A stretch of DNA of 64,000 nt from Bacteroidota bacterium. GTDB taxonomy: Bacteria; Bacteroidota; Ignavibacteria; UBA10030. The position numbers and the translations under genes are program-made. The notes under the pieces were generated by a model. It was given only the letters and a program-made list of their open reading frames with translations. It did not search any database and had not been told where the DNA came from. Positions 1 to 10,865 of this stretch are shown here, piece after piece. The stretch lies in the NCBI GenBank assembly GCA_025454835.1, contig JALONQ010000001.1, positions 1 through 64,000 of the forward strand, read 5' to 3'. How positions within the stretch are numbered: the stretch's first letter is position 1; the number at the start of each line of letters is the position of its first letter.

Positions 1-1992
1 CTTTTCGGCCAGCCTTCTCGCCTTTCAAAATCCTCCGGTGACGACAACTCCAAGTTCACCAACGTCGGCAATATCTCGCTGACGATCTCGAACTACGGCG
101 TCTTCGGCCATGGATTTCGGCTCTGGCCCAATCAGCCGTCGATGGTCTATCCGCGCGGATCCGGCATCGAACACCTGTTCGTTGGCGGCTTATGGGTTGG
201 CGCTGTGACCCCTTCAGGCGTTCGCGTCACGACGGGGGCCATCGACGTTCCATCGTTGCGGACCGTTTCGGAGGGGTTTGAGTTCACCACGGGCCTCGAC
301 TCGCGCGTCATCGAACGCTCGTCGTTGGCTGACAACCGCTTCTACTCTCCGGACGCGATCAGTCACCAGGATTTCATCGCGGATTTCACCGACGCCAATG
401 CCACGAACCCGAACCAGAACAATGAACCAATCCCGAATCACAATCCGCTCGGGATCGACGTTCACATGGAGACGTACGCGTTCAACTTCTCGTTTGCCGA
501 CAACTTTGTGATCTTCAACTACTGGATCAAGAACGTCGGCGGAAGCCGTCTCGATAGCGTCTACGTGTCACTCTGGGCTGACCTTGTCGTTCGCAATACG
601 AACGTTACGCCACCGACGGTCGGGTCGCCGTTCTACAGCCGCGGCGGTTTGGGATACATCGATTCGCTTCGTCTCTGCTATGCCTACGACTACGACGGCG
701 ATGCAGGGCTGGCCGATACCTACGCCGCCATGAAGTTCCTTGGCTCGACGCCTCATCAGCAGCGCACGAGCTACCAGGCTTGGCAGTTCCGCAATACGAC
801 CGACCCGACGTACTTCTCGCCGACGACCGACAACACGAAATATGACAAGATGGCGACCGGTCTTCTCCCGACGGAGGTCAACGGCATTCCGAAGCCGAGC
901 AATTTCATGTCGATGATCACGACGGGTCCGTTCTCGCAGATCAGGCCGGGCGATTCTGTCAACGTCGTGTTCGCCGTCATGGCGGCGAAGAAGCGGTCGT
1001 CGTCCCCGACGACCGATGATTCTCCGGCACAGAAGGAAAACCTGTATCTCGCGAGCGAATGGTCGCAAGTCACATATAACGGCGAAGACCGGAACGGCAA
1101 CGGCGTGCAGGATGCTGACGAGACGTGGACGGGTCCCTCAGGTTCGCCGAAACGCTATTTCCTGCCCTCTCCGCCCAACGCCCCGCGCGTGCGCACCGTG
1201 CCTGGCGATGGATTCGTCGACATTTACTGGGATGCTTCCTCGGAGGCCTCTGTCGACCCTATCGCTAACGTGAAGGACTTCGAAGGGTATCGGGTGTATG
1301 GCACGAGTTCGGGCGCGGATCTGACCGAGTCGCAGGACCTGCTGTCGAGGCTTAATCTCCTGGCGGAGTTCGACAGACCGGGCGATCGGATCGGGTACAA
1401 TACCGGCTTCGGAGCGGTTCGGCTGCCGTTGCCGACGCAGCTGGCCGGCGACACGACGAGGTACCACTACCGGTTCAGGGTGCCCGGACTCCTCAGCGGT
1501 TGGCAGTATGGGTTCGCGGTCACGGCGTACGATTCGGGCGATGCGACGACGGGACTCCAGAGTCTCGAGAGCAGCAAACTGCAGACGTTGCGGCGGGTGC
1601 TCCCGGGTACGGCGGCGGTCGGGCGGGCGGCCGACGGGGCCGTGGGGGTGTACCCAAACCCGTACTATGCTTCGGCCATCTGGGACGGCCGCGGTGAAAG
1701 GGATCGCAAGATCTACTTCCGAAACCTTCCTGCCCTCGCCGAGGTGCACATCTTTACGCTTGCGGGCGACCTCGTGGATTCGTTCGAGCACGACGCTTCG
1801 TCGTATGCGGCGACAGACATGAACTGGTTCCAACGCTACGCCGACGGAACCCAGCAACTCAGCGGTGGCGAGCACGCCTGGGACCTGGTCACATCGAACG
1901 ACCAAGCCATCGCCACCGGCCTGTATCTCTATACCGTCAAGAACGTGGCGACGGGAGAGATCCAGCGTGGAAAATTTCTTGTCATCAAATGA
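1..1992 (+). CDS. Large secreted protein, 5'-truncated by the window edge, with a T9SS-like C-terminal region
   Basis: The listed ORF starts at 142, but frame 1 is open back to base 1 (LFGQPSRLSKSSGDDNSKFTNVGNISLTISNYGVFGHGFRLWPNQPSMVYPRG...). The C-terminus 'GVYPNPYYAS...GLYLYTVKNVATGEIQRGKFLVIK' resembles a T9SS sorting domain. Similar in layout to the 33268-37074 product. Confidence 0.75.
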   Translation, partial: LFGQPSRLSKSSGDDNSKFTNVGNISLTISNYGVFGHGFRLWPNQPSMVYPRGSGIEHLFVGGLWVGAVTPSGVRVTTGAIDVPSLRTVSEGFEFTTGLDSRVIERSSLADNRFYSPDAISHQDFIADFTDANATNPNQNNEPIPNHNPLGIDVHMETYAFNFSFADNFVIFNYWIKNVGGSRLDSVYVSLWADLVVRNTNVTPPTVGSPFYSRGGLGYIDSLRLCYAYDYDGDAGLADTYAAMKFLGSTPHQQRTSYQAWQFRNTTDPTYFSPTTDNTKYDKMATGLLPTEVNGIPKPSNFMSMITTGPFSQIRPGDSVNVVFAVMAAKKRSSSPTTDDSPAQKENLYLASEWSQVTYNGEDRNGNGVQDADETWTGPSGSPKRYFLPSPPNAPRVRTVPGDGFVDIYWDASSEASVDPIANVKDFEGYRVYGTSSGADLTESQDLLSRLNLLAEFDRPGDRIGYNTGFGAVRLPLPTQLAGDTTRYHYRFRVPGLLSGWQYGFAVTAYDSGDATTGLQSLESSKLQTLRRVLPGTAAVGRAADGAVGVYPNPYYASAIWDGRGERDRKIYFRNLPALAEVHIFTLAGDLVDSFEHDASSYAATDMNWFQRYADGTQQLSGGEHAWDLVTSNDQAIATGLYLYTVKNVATGEIQRGKFLVIK

Positions 1993-2024
1993 CACAACTC
2001 CCAACCACTTCACGGAGAGACTGC

Positions 2025-4337
2025 ATGAACCCGCGACTGCTACGGAACCTCCTCATCGTGGCCTCGGTCCTTGCCAGCGCCGCCATGGCGCAGGTAGGAC
2101 AGCTGCGCACGATCCGACAGCTACAAGAAGTGCCCATGGATTCTTTGGCGCTGATGCAGGCGCAGCAGAGCACGGCACGAGCCACACTCGATGACACCCC
2201 GTACGCGATCCGCAACGACACCGTGCGTGTCACGGGCATCGTGCTCGTTCGGCCTCGCATCCTCACCTACACATTGGCCCGATATAACATCTTCATCCAG
2301 GACACGACGACGGGCGCGATCTGGGCCGGCCTGAATGTCCTGACGAACGACACATCGGCGGCGGCGCAGACCACGGGCATCACGGCCTTGGATTCCGGCG
2401 ACGTGGTGACGGTCACGGGGCGCGCGCTGGAATTTGGTACGCAGCCGAACAGTCTGACGGAGGTCTACATCTACAACGCCAGCGGCACGGCTGTCTTCGC
2501 GTCGCCCGTGGCGATCGACGTCCATGCCAGCCTTCCGCGCCCGCAGCCGGTGGAACTGACGGTGGACTCCCTCTCGATCGGCACGACGCCGCGCATCACG
2601 TCAGGCGAGAAGTACGAGGGGATGTACGCCATCATCCGCAACGTGACGGTGAATTCGATCAGTGTGTCGAACGGCGACTTCACGTTCGTTGACGCGAACG
2701 GCAACCAGATGCGCATGTACGACGGCTCGGGGTGGTATACCCTTCGCGGCCACAAGATCAGCGGTTCACGATACACTCCGCCCCCCGTGGGCACGAAGCT
2801 GGCCTACATTCGCGGGATCATCCTGCCGCAAGCTCGCAGTGGAACGGCCGGAGAGTATACCATCATGCCCCTCTACCCCGGCCCGCGCGAGCAGAACGGG
2901 TCGAGCTACGAAGGGGACATCAAGATCGACAAGTTCGCGCCGTCGATCACCGAGGTGGTGAGCACGCCCGGTGTCCCGACATCGTCAACGCCGGTGACGG
3001 TGACGTTCCGCGCGAAGGACCTGAACACGAACAGCAACGTCGACAGCGCCTTCGTCTTCTATCGGGGCCCCGCCACGGGCCACCTCGCTCCCTTCATTGG
3101 CGTGAAGTTGACGCTCGCGCCGGGCGATTCGCTCTATCGCGGAACGATACCCACGTTCGCCAACAACACGATCGTCTCGTACTTCGCCGGGGCCTATTCG
3201 GGAGGTCAGTTCGGCATGTTCCCCGATTCGACGGCTCCGTTCTTCTATCCGATCAAGGACGGCGGGCTGACGATCTACGATCTGCAGTACACTCCTTACA
3301 CCAATAGCGACGGTCCGTTCACGAACGACACGGTCACTGTGGCCGGCACCATTTACGCCGACACCTCCGATATCACCGAGGTCTCCTCCGGTCGGCCTCG
3401 GTTGTGGATGACGCAGGGCGTTGGCGCGTGGCGTGGCATGCCGATCTACGGCAGCACGGCCGCGGTCGGGATCGACACGCTGATGCGCGGCGACAGCATC
3501 GTCGCGACCGGCATTGTCCGCGAGACGAACAGCCGGACGATCCTGCAGATTCTGTCTCGCACGCTGGTCGAGCGCGGGAAGACCATCCACGCTCCGAACC
3601 TGATCAGCGTCTCCGGCGGTGGCTCGGTCAGCTACGAGCTCAGCAACCCGCCGACGAACGGCAACCGTACGTTCGAACAATGGGAGGGAACGTTGACCCA
3701 GGTGAATGCGGTGTTCATGGTCAATCGGAACGCTGATAATCCGACGGGCGGCGCGAGTAGCAATTTCGGCGAGTTCATGGTCAGTTCAACCAACCTCCCG
3801 AATGCGAACTCCCGGTTCGGCATCCGCGTCGACGACAACGGTCACAACCTGTACTACGCCGACACGTCTTCGGCTTATCCGATCGCCACGGCCGGCAACC
3901 CCTGGGCGGCGAACGCACGTCCGGCCAATGGCATCCTTATCCCGCTTGGATCGAGGCTTGCCTCGTTGACGGCGGTATTCGACTATTCCTTCAGCTTCTA
4001 CAAGCTCCAGCCCCGTACGAACTCGGACTTCGGCGCGATCACAGGCGTCGTCGAGCAGGTCAGCGACGTTCCGGGCGGGTACGAGCTGGAGCAGAACTAT
4101 CCGAATCCGTTCAACCCAAGCTCGACGATCCGCTACACGATCCCGATGGCTGGCAAGGTCCATCTCGCGATCTACAACATGCTGGGCCAGCAGGTTGCGA
4201 CGCTCATCGATTCCGATCAGGGCGCGGGATCGTACACGGTGACCATCGACGCCAGCCGGCTGTCGACGGGCACGTACTTCTACACGCTCCGCGTCGGTGA
4301 TTTTGTGTCGACGCGCAAGATGCTGCTCTTGAAGTAA
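2025..4337 (+). CDS. Secreted T9SS type A sorting domain protein with OB-fold-like segments
   Basis: ORF 1989-4337. ATG 2025 gives a clear signal peptide (MNPRLLRNLLIVASVLASAAMAQ). C-terminus has 'ELEQNYPNPFNPSSTIRYTI...STGTYFYTLRVGDFVSTRKMLLLK'. Confidence 0.8.
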   Translation: MNPRLLRNLLIVASVLASAAMAQVGQLRTIRQLQEVPMDSLALMQAQQSTARATLDDTPYAIRNDTVRVTGIVLVRPRILTYTLARYNIFIQDTTTGAIWAGLNVLTNDTSAAAQTTGITALDSGDVVTVTGRALEFGTQPNSLTEVYIYNASGTAVFASPVAIDVHASLPRPQPVELTVDSLSIGTTPRITSGEKYEGMYAIIRNVTVNSISVSNGDFTFVDANGNQMRMYDGSGWYTLRGHKISGSRYTPPPVGTKLAYIRGIILPQARSGTAGEYTIMPLYPGPREQNGSSYEGDIKIDKFAPSITEVVSTPGVPTSSTPVTVTFRAKDLNTNSNVDSAFVFYRGPATGHLAPFIGVKLTLAPGDSLYRGTIPTFANNTIVSYFAGAYSGGQFGMFPDSTAPFFYPIKDGGLTIYDLQYTPYTNSDGPFTNDTVTVAGTIYADTSDITEVSSGRPRLWMTQGVGAWRGMPIYGSTAAVGIDTLMRGDSIVATGIVRETNSRTILQILSRTLVERGKTIHAPNLISVSGGGSVSYELSNPPTNGNRTFEQWEGTLTQVNAVFMVNRNADNPTGGASSNFGEFMVSSTNLPNANSRFGIRVDDNGHNLYYADTSSAYPIATAGNPWAANARPANGILIPLGSRLASLTAVFDYSFSFYKLQPRTNSDFGAITGVVEQVSDVPGGYELEQNYPNPFNPSSTIRYTIPMAGKVHLAIYNMLGQQVATLIDSDQGAGSYTVTIDASRLSTGTYFYTLRVGDFVSTRKMLLLK

Positions 4338-4348
4338 GGACCCAGCGA

Positions 4349-4380
4349 CCGGGGAGGCGGCCATACGGCCGCCTTCCCGG
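4349..4380 (+). terminator. Strong intergenic hairpin without a clear U-tract
   Basis: CCGGGGAGGCGGCC-ATAC-GGCCGCCTTCCCGG directly after the stop at 4337. Confidence 0.4.
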
Positions 4381-4390
4381 AGCGTTTCCC

Positions 4391-5914
4391 ATGCCTTTGC
4401 GTCTGACATATCTTCTGTGTGCCGTCCTTTTGGCCGGCGCCGGTTGTTCGAAGGAATTTGCGAACGACCCGGCACCGAACCAGCCGCCCGACACCTTTCT
4501 CTTCCTGCGGCCTGATTCCGCCTTGCGCGAAACGACCAGTCAGCAGCACTTGCACTGGTGGGGCGTCGACGCTGACGGCTTCGTCGTCGGCTTCTTCTTT
4601 TCGTTCGACAGCACGACGTGGACGTACACCGCGCGCAACGACAGCCTGCTGGCCCTCAGCTTCAGCAGGCCGGACACGACCTTCCACTTCTATGTTGCCG
4701 CCTTCGACAATCACGGCAACGGGCGGTATGACGGCACGTCTCCCTATGGGCCAGAACCGTTCCTCGATCAGAACGCGAACGGTCGCTGGGATGCAGGCGA
4801 GCCGTTCGTCGACGTCGGCTCAGTCGATGTGACGCCGGCAGCGCTCAGGATCCCCGTCGCAAACTCGCCGCCGCAGGTTTCGTTCGTCCTGCGATCGGAT
4901 GTTCCAGAGACGACCTACACCGTCGCGACATTCCAGTGGAACGCCACCGATTTCGACGGCGATGAGACGATCGACCGGATCTTCTATGCTCTCGATGACA
5001 CCTCTTCGGCTTCACGCTGGAGGGAACTGGACGGTTCGTTCAAGAGCCTGACATTGTTCCGGAATCGGGTGCTGACGCCTTCTGACCCGCCGAACTACCG
5101 GAATGATTCCCTCTCGGAAGGCAACCACATCCTGTATCTGAAGGTCCGCGATATCGCCGGGGCTGTCAGCAACACGATCCGGATGCCTGAGGCCGGAAAG
5201 CGGTGGTACGTCCGGGAGCCGAAGGGCGACTTCCTGATCGTCGACGACTACCTTCCGACTGACGCGGCGGCCGGATTCTACGGGAGCCTGTTCGACACCC
5301 TGATGGGGGGGCGACTGAAGGCGCGCGACGTGCTCGACATCAAACGAGGGGCCAGCTCGATCAAGAGGGGAGACCTCGTTCCCGCTCTCATCAATCCCAC
5401 GTTGACGGAAACCCTCAAGCTCTTCAAGTACATCTTCTGGTATGCCGATAACGGCCCGAGCTTGGAGATCGCGCAATCGACGCTTCCCGAGATCAAGCGA
5501 TCCGGTACGAAAGTGCTCTTCGTCTCCGGCTTCCCCGAGAACGTGACGGGACAGGGAAGCCTCGTCGACTTTGCCCCGATCGCGAATGTCGAACCGGGGT
5601 TCTTCACCAACCGACTCAATGCGGGCGATTCGCTGTTAACGGTCTCCGACCCTTCGTATCCGCCCCTCGTCCGAGATAATCTGGGCACGATCTATACGTT
5701 TCCCCGGGGCATTCTTCCAAAGGTCGACGCGCGCGTCCTCTATCGCATGCAGGGGTCGACGCGCTGGGCCGGCCAGCCGATCATGGGCGTCAAGGATGCC
5801 GACCAGGCGTCGTTCGTGTTGGTCGCGGTCCTTCTGCACCGTTTCGGAACGCCGCCGTTGAACGTCGCACGGCTGATGCGCAAGGTGTATGCCGAGGAGT
5901 TCGGAGTCCAATGA
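4391..5914 (+). CDS. Putative lipoprotein of unknown function
   Basis: 507 aa ORF starting MPLRLTYLLCAVLLAGAGCSKEF (lipobox-like). Confidence 0.7.
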   Translation: MPLRLTYLLCAVLLAGAGCSKEFANDPAPNQPPDTFLFLRPDSALRETTSQQHLHWWGVDADGFVVGFFFSFDSTTWTYTARNDSLLALSFSRPDTTFHFYVAAFDNHGNGRYDGTSPYGPEPFLDQNANGRWDAGEPFVDVGSVDVTPAALRIPVANSPPQVSFVLRSDVPETTYTVATFQWNATDFDGDETIDRIFYALDDTSSASRWRELDGSFKSLTLFRNRVLTPSDPPNYRNDSLSEGNHILYLKVRDIAGAVSNTIRMPEAGKRWYVREPKGDFLIVDDYLPTDAAAGFYGSLFDTLMGGRLKARDVLDIKRGASSIKRGDLVPALINPTLTETLKLFKYIFWYADNGPSLEIAQSTLPEIKRSGTKVLFVSGFPENVTGQGSLVDFAPIANVEPGFFTNRLNAGDSLLTVSDPSYPPLVRDNLGTIYTFPRGILPKVDARVLYRMQGSTRWAGQPIMGVKDADQASFVLVAVLLHRFGTPPLNVARLMRKVYAEEFGVQ

Positions 5915-8712
5915 ACCGAATGATCCTGCGGACATTCTGCCTCTGGAGCCTTGTGGTCTCCATGGCCTTCGCACAGGATGCGGGCGCGATCACGGGTCTT
6001 GTGCGCGATGCCAAAACGCGTGAGGGACTGCCGGCGGTGAACGTCAAGGTCAAGGGGACGTATCACGGCGCGTCCAGCGACTTGGATGGAAGGTTCCGCA
6101 TTCAGAACGTCTCGTCCGGCAGCTACACGCTGGAGTTCACCATCATCGGCTACACCGCAGTGCAACGGACGAACATCGTCGTACGTGCAGGGGCGACCAC
6201 CGAATTGACCCAGGAACTTTCGGAGACCGTCCTCTCGCTCGGTCAAGAAGTGGTCGTGGTGGGCGAGAAGCCGCTGTTCAATCTCGAAGAGACTGCGAGC
6301 CGTCGGGCCGTCACGTCGGATGATCTCAAGGCGACGGCCGTCGTCCACGTGCAGGAGGTGGTTTCACAGCAGGTCGGCGTCGTGCAATCCGACAACCAGA
6401 TGCACATCCGCGGTGGCCGATCTCACGAGAACGCGTACCTGCTGGACGGCATCTCCATCCAGGACCCGTTGGCTGGAACGGGCTTCGGTCTTCAGCTCAG
6501 CACCGAAGCCGTAGAAGAGGTGGCGGTGATCACCGGGGGGTACAACGCGGAATACGGCCAGGCGACCTCGGGCATCGTGAACGTTTCGCTGAAAGAGGGC
6601 GACCAGCGCTACAAAGGCAGCTTCACCCGCAAGCTCGACAAGATCTCCTTGGCCGGCCTCTCGACCAACGGCTTCAATACCGACATTTTTGAGGCGACGC
6701 TTTCCGGTCCGGAACCGTTGACCGGTCTGCTCTTGCCGTTGTTCGGCATCGAGGGTTCGAGTGGCATCACCTTCTTCACGACGTTCTACGCCGGATTGAC
6801 CGACGGCTTCACGCTGAAGGCCGCCCGCCAATTGGTCTCGTCGACCTTCTACGGCAGCCGCTTTGCGCCGAAACAGGACAACAACTGGTTCTGGCTGGCC
6901 AAGACCACGTGGAGGCCTGACCCCCTGATCAAGGTCACGTATTCGTTCAACCGTTCGGTGGCGGTCAATCAGAACTCGCAATCGTTGCAGACCAATCTGG
7001 AATATGTCGAGCCGAGTCCCGGCTACCAGTATGAGTTCGGTAATATCCTTGACGATGCGAACACATACACGCACAGCAATAAATTGCACAGTCTGTCGCT
7101 GACGCATACGCTGTCGACAACGTTGTTCTATGAGGTCAAGTTCTCGCACTTCTTCGCGACGTTACGTGCCGATGCCAACGGCAAGAACTTTACGGAGTAT
7201 CGGGAGCCAAAAGACATCGTCACGTTCCCGGTCGACTACTACAACCTCGGGCGCGACACGATCGGCGTGATCCCGGGGGATGGCTTGTGGGACGACGGCA
7301 ACGGTTTTACCTGGCATGACCATTTCGTGGCGGAGAACACGGTCAAGTTCGACCTGACCAAGCATTTCTCCGAACAGAACAAGTTCAAAGCCGGATTCGA
7401 GGCCACATTCCAGGAGATGCAGAACGTCGACATCTATCAGCCCTGGGTCGGCTCGCTCGGCCTGAACAACGACATTTACGCCGTGAAGCCGGCATTCGGT
7501 GCGCTCTACGTCCAGGACAATATCACGTTCAGCGGCATGATCCTGAACGTGGGCCTCAGGTTCGACTACTGGTTCCCGGGTCGCTACGTCGACGATGCGG
7601 TGAATAACCCAGCAGTCGTGACGATACCCGACAAGATCCGAGAGGACTATCGCAGAAAGACCTTCGGCCTCTTCGGCCTGAGGGGAAAAGGTCGGTTGAG
7701 CCCCCGCGTAGGCATCTCGCATCCCGTGTCAGACAACCAGATGCTGTTCTTCTCGTACGGGCATTTCTCCAAGAGACCGAAGCCGCAATTCGTCTACGCG
7801 AAGCTCAGCCCGTCCTCGGCACAATCGACGTTCCAGAAATTCGGCAATCCAGACCTGGATCCCGAGACGACGGTGGCGTACGAGCTGGGTCTGCAGACAC
7901 AGTTCACGAGCGACGACGTGCTGACGGTCACCGCGTACTACAAAGATATCTTTGACTACGTCTCCACGCGTGCCGCGCGCGTCACGTCATCGAGGCTTTC
8001 CACCGGCAATTTCGTGACCTACGTCAACCAGGACTACGCTCGTTCGCGCGGTGTCGAAGCCGAGTTCCGAAAGCGGGTGGGACGTTGGTTCCGCGGCAGC
8101 GTCTCCGCCTCGTATGCGATCACGACGGGAAAGAGCTCATCACCCGACCAGGGCCTGTTGGTGGCGCGGGGCGATGAGGACGAGACGATCAAGGAGAACT
8201 TTGTCATCTGGGACCGTCCCTTCCAGCTCGGTCTGAACGCGACGTTCAATGTGCTCAAGGACGAGCCGTTGTTCGGCTTCGGCAGGGGGGTCCTCGACGA
8301 CTATTCATTCTATGCGCGGGTCTTCTTCCAGTCCGGCAAGCGCTATACGCCCTCAATTCTGGTCGGTACGCTCCCGAATGGGCGCCCGGACTATGTCACC
8401 GACCGGAACAACCGTCTGGGAGCGCTCGGTGAGAACTGGTTCTGGGTCGACGTGAACTGGGAAAAGAACATTGACCTGCTCGGTCTGTCGTGGACGCTGT
8501 CGGTGCAGGTGAAGAATCTGTTCGATACCAAGAACTCGACCATCATCAACCCGGTCACAGGACAAGCCTACGAATTCGGCGATGCCACGCCGTCGAGCTG
8601 GAATGACCCGCTCTACCCCGATCTTCAGGCTCCTGTGTCGCCATACCCCTACAATCCGGCGCGATACCTGTCGCCCCGGAACGTCATCGTCGGATTCAGC
8701 GTAAAGTTCTGA
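5911..8712 (+). CDS. TonB-dependent receptor with carboxypeptidase-regulatory-like N-terminal domain
   Basis: 933 aa; 'GAITGLVRDAKTREGLPAVNVKVKGTYHGASSDLDGRFRIQNV' then a plug-like 'MHIRGGRSHENAYLLDGISIQDP...GGYNAEYGQATSGIVNV' and a beta-barrel. Confidence 0.9.
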   Translation: MNRMILRTFCLWSLVVSMAFAQDAGAITGLVRDAKTREGLPAVNVKVKGTYHGASSDLDGRFRIQNVSSGSYTLEFTIIGYTAVQRTNIVVRAGATTELTQELSETVLSLGQEVVVVGEKPLFNLEETASRRAVTSDDLKATAVVHVQEVVSQQVGVVQSDNQMHIRGGRSHENAYLLDGISIQDPLAGTGFGLQLSTEAVEEVAVITGGYNAEYGQATSGIVNVSLKEGDQRYKGSFTRKLDKISLAGLSTNGFNTDIFEATLSGPEPLTGLLLPLFGIEGSSGITFFTTFYAGLTDGFTLKAARQLVSSTFYGSRFAPKQDNNWFWLAKTTWRPDPLIKVTYSFNRSVAVNQNSQSLQTNLEYVEPSPGYQYEFGNILDDANTYTHSNKLHSLSLTHTLSTTLFYEVKFSHFFATLRADANGKNFTEYREPKDIVTFPVDYYNLGRDTIGVIPGDGLWDDGNGFTWHDHFVAENTVKFDLTKHFSEQNKFKAGFEATFQEMQNVDIYQPWVGSLGLNNDIYAVKPAFGALYVQDNITFSGMILNVGLRFDYWFPGRYVDDAVNNPAVVTIPDKIREDYRRKTFGLFGLRGKGRLSPRVGISHPVSDNQMLFFSYGHFSKRPKPQFVYAKLSPSSAQSTFQKFGNPDLDPETTVAYELGLQTQFTSDDVLTVTAYYKDIFDYVSTRAARVTSSRLSTGNFVTYVNQDYARSRGVEAEFRKRVGRWFRGSVSASYAITTGKSSSPDQGLLVARGDEDETIKENFVIWDRPFQLGLNATFNVLKDEPLFGFGRGVLDDYSFYARVFFQSGKRYTPSILVGTLPNGRPDYVTDRNNRLGALGENWFWVDVNWEKNIDLLGLSWTLSVQVKNLFDTKNSTIINPVTGQAYEFGDATPSSWNDPLYPDLQAPVSPYPYNPARYLSPRNVIVGFSVKF

Positions 8713-8714
8713 TC

Positions 8715-9704
8715 ATGTCCCGCTTCTCCACATCGATCCGGTCGCTGACGTTGGCGATGCTGCTGACGGCCACGGCGTCGGCACAGCTGTTGCCGGTCCT
8801 GGGTGCGCAACGCAGCGGCACAGCCACAGCGCAGTTCCTGAAGATCCCCGTGGGAGCGCGCGCCGCTGCGATGGGCGAGAGCTTCATTGCTGTGGCCAAC
8901 GATGCCTCGGCATTGTACTGGAACCCCGCGGGCATTACGCAGTTCGACCGCCATGAGGTCATCGTGGCTCATACCGAATGGCTGGTCGATGTGCGACATC
9001 AGTTCTTCGGAGCGGTCTACCACTTGTCGGCCGAAGACGCCATCGGGCTGGCGCTCACCTCGGTCCATACCGACGATATGCCCGTGACCACCGAGTTCCA
9101 ACCCGCCGGAACGGGTTCCTATTTTCGTTTCTCGGACCTCGCCGTCGGCGTCACGTATGCCCGGAAGCTGACTCCGCAGTTCAGCGCGGGGGCGACGGTG
9201 CGGTATATCGAAGAGACACTCGACGTCCTCTCGATGCGGGGCGTCATGGTCGATCTCGGCACCTACTATTGGATGGGCCTCGGAACGGCCCGTTTCTCGG
9301 CCGTCATCTCCCATTTCGGCAATCAGATCCGTCCGACAGGGCGCATCGAATCGCTCACCGGGGATTCGGAATCGGATTTTCAGGAGTTCTCGCCGCCGAC
9401 CATGTTCCGCTTCGGCTTTGCCTTCGAACCGATCAACGAGGCGGAGCACATGCTGACCACGTCGATCCAGCTCAACCATCCCAACGACAATTCAGAGAAC
9501 ATCTCGCTCGGAGCCGAGTATCTGTGGATGAAGACGTTTGCGCTCCGGGTGGGCTACCGCCTCAATGTCGAAGAGCAGGGACTCACGTTCGGCGGAGGTG
9601 TCGCGACCGACCTGGACATCGTCGGGCTGACGTTCGACTACGGCTACGCCGCGTTTGGACGTCTCGGGGCCGTTCACCGCGTCACGTTGGGGGCCCGTCT
9701 GTGA
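8715..9704 (+). CDS. PorV/PorQ-family outer membrane protein
   Basis: 329 aa; 'TAQFLKIPVGARAAAMGESFIAVANDASALYWNPAGITQ' is the family N-terminal signature. Confidence 0.85.
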   Translation: MSRFSTSIRSLTLAMLLTATASAQLLPVLGAQRSGTATAQFLKIPVGARAAAMGESFIAVANDASALYWNPAGITQFDRHEVIVAHTEWLVDVRHQFFGAVYHLSAEDAIGLALTSVHTDDMPVTTEFQPAGTGSYFRFSDLAVGVTYARKLTPQFSAGATVRYIEETLDVLSMRGVMVDLGTYYWMGLGTARFSAVISHFGNQIRPTGRIESLTGDSESDFQEFSPPTMFRFGFAFEPINEAEHMLTTSIQLNHPNDNSENISLGAEYLWMKTFALRVGYRLNVEEQGLTFGGGVATDLDIVGLTFDYGYAAFGRLGAVHRVTLGARL

Positions 9705-10798
9705 GGCCCGCGATCATGATCGGGGCGCTGATCGCTCTGCTGGCCGGAGGTTGCGCCGAGGATCGCTTCGACCTTTCGACCCTGCCGACGGGCGGCACGA
9801 ACGTCGTGGGCGAGACGACCTACGTGCAGTTGAATCCGGCGTGGACGGGGTTCAACCAGCCGCAGGCCATCGTGATCGGCAATGAGCCTTTTGCCTACGT
9901 CGCCGACACAGAGAACGATCGCATCGTCATGCTCGACCTGTCGGGACGCGTCATTGGGGTCTCACCGCCGGTCCGACGGCCGATCGCACTGGCCCAGGAC
10001 AAGCGTCTGCAGCTCTTGGTGTGCGCCCAGTTTGACACCCTGCTCCCAGGCCGCACGGTTCCAACGACGTTCGGGGCGATCTATCGACTCGATCTGCCCG
10101 CGGCCGCCCACGGCATCGCTCAAGCCTCGCCCCGCCGCGTGTTCTTCGAACCTTCGGATTCGTCACGCCGCTACACGAGCGTGGCGACCATGTTCGACAA
10201 CAGTTACTATGTGACGCGCATCGGGCCGAAGAACGAGCTCGCGCGAGTTGACCGGGACCGGGCCGTTCTTCTTTTCGCGAAGAACGACTCGCTCATCACG
10301 CCAGTGACACAGAACTTCTCGCCCGACGGCACCGGTTTGCTGTCGATCCACCAGATGACGGCGATCGCCACGCTTCCGACAGGACGCAGCGTCGAGTACG
10401 TCTTTGCCCAGGTCGAGGCCCCAACCTCCAGCATCGTTCCGTTCTACAAGGTGCAGTGGATCCGCTTGGTGGCCGAGGGGCAGACGACGAACTACGTGTC
10501 CAAGTTCTATCCGAGCGCCGACGGAGAGATCGACCTGCTGCGCATCAACCGCTTCACCCGCCCTGTAGGATTGACGCTCGATCCGTCAGGCAATCTCTTC
10601 GTGGCTGACGCGGCTCGCGACAGCATCTACCGATTCAATACCAGGGGCGTCGAGCGTTACTCCTTCGGCGGGAGCGGTTCTGGAACCAAGCAGTTCAACG
10701 CTCCAGCAGGATTGGCGTTCTTCGACCGAACGCTGTACGTCGCAGACAAGGGCAACAACCGCATCGTGCGGTTCCGGCTCTCCACGGATCTGCGTTAG
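9701..10798 (+). CDS. NHL-repeat (beta-propeller) lipoprotein
   Basis: GTG 9701 overlaps the previous stop. 'MIGALIALLAGGCAED' lipobox; NHL-like repeats 'GLTLDPSGNLFVADAARDSIYRF' and 'GLAFFDRTLYVADKGNNRIVRF'. The listed ORF 8978-10798 is an overlong reading of this gene. Confidence 0.8.
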   Translation: MRPAIMIGALIALLAGGCAEDRFDLSTLPTGGTNVVGETTYVQLNPAWTGFNQPQAIVIGNEPFAYVADTENDRIVMLDLSGRVIGVSPPVRRPIALAQDKRLQLLVCAQFDTLLPGRTVPTTFGAIYRLDLPAAAHGIAQASPRRVFFEPSDSSRRYTSVATMFDNSYYVTRIGPKNELARVDRDRAVLLFAKNDSLITPVTQNFSPDGTGLLSIHQMTAIATLPTGRSVEYVFAQVEAPTSSIVPFYKVQWIRLVAEGQTTNYVSKFYPSADGEIDLLRINRFTRPVGLTLDPSGNLFVADAARDSIYRFNTRGVERYSFGGSGSGTKQFNAPAGLAFFDRTLYVADKGNNRIVRFRLSTDLR

Positions 10799-10865
10799 CA
10801 TCCGGCGACGGGAGGGATCTTCGAGGCGGGTGTCGAGCCCTGGCTTCCCCAAGTGAGGTCTCATG

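Noticed and set aside
1138-2013. Many long antisense ORFs across the window (for example 1138-2013, 32341-33771, 35881-37239, 38207-39673, 40906-42771, 49695-51404 on the minus strand)
   Set aside because: They are Arg/Val/His-rich, lie opposite well-supported genes and show no recognisable families; this is expected in high-GC DNA.
8978-9700. N-terminal extension of ORF 8978-10798
   Set aside because: It overlaps the PorV-like gene out of frame and is Arg-rich; the true gene starts at GTG 9701 or ATG 9716 with a lipoprotein signal.
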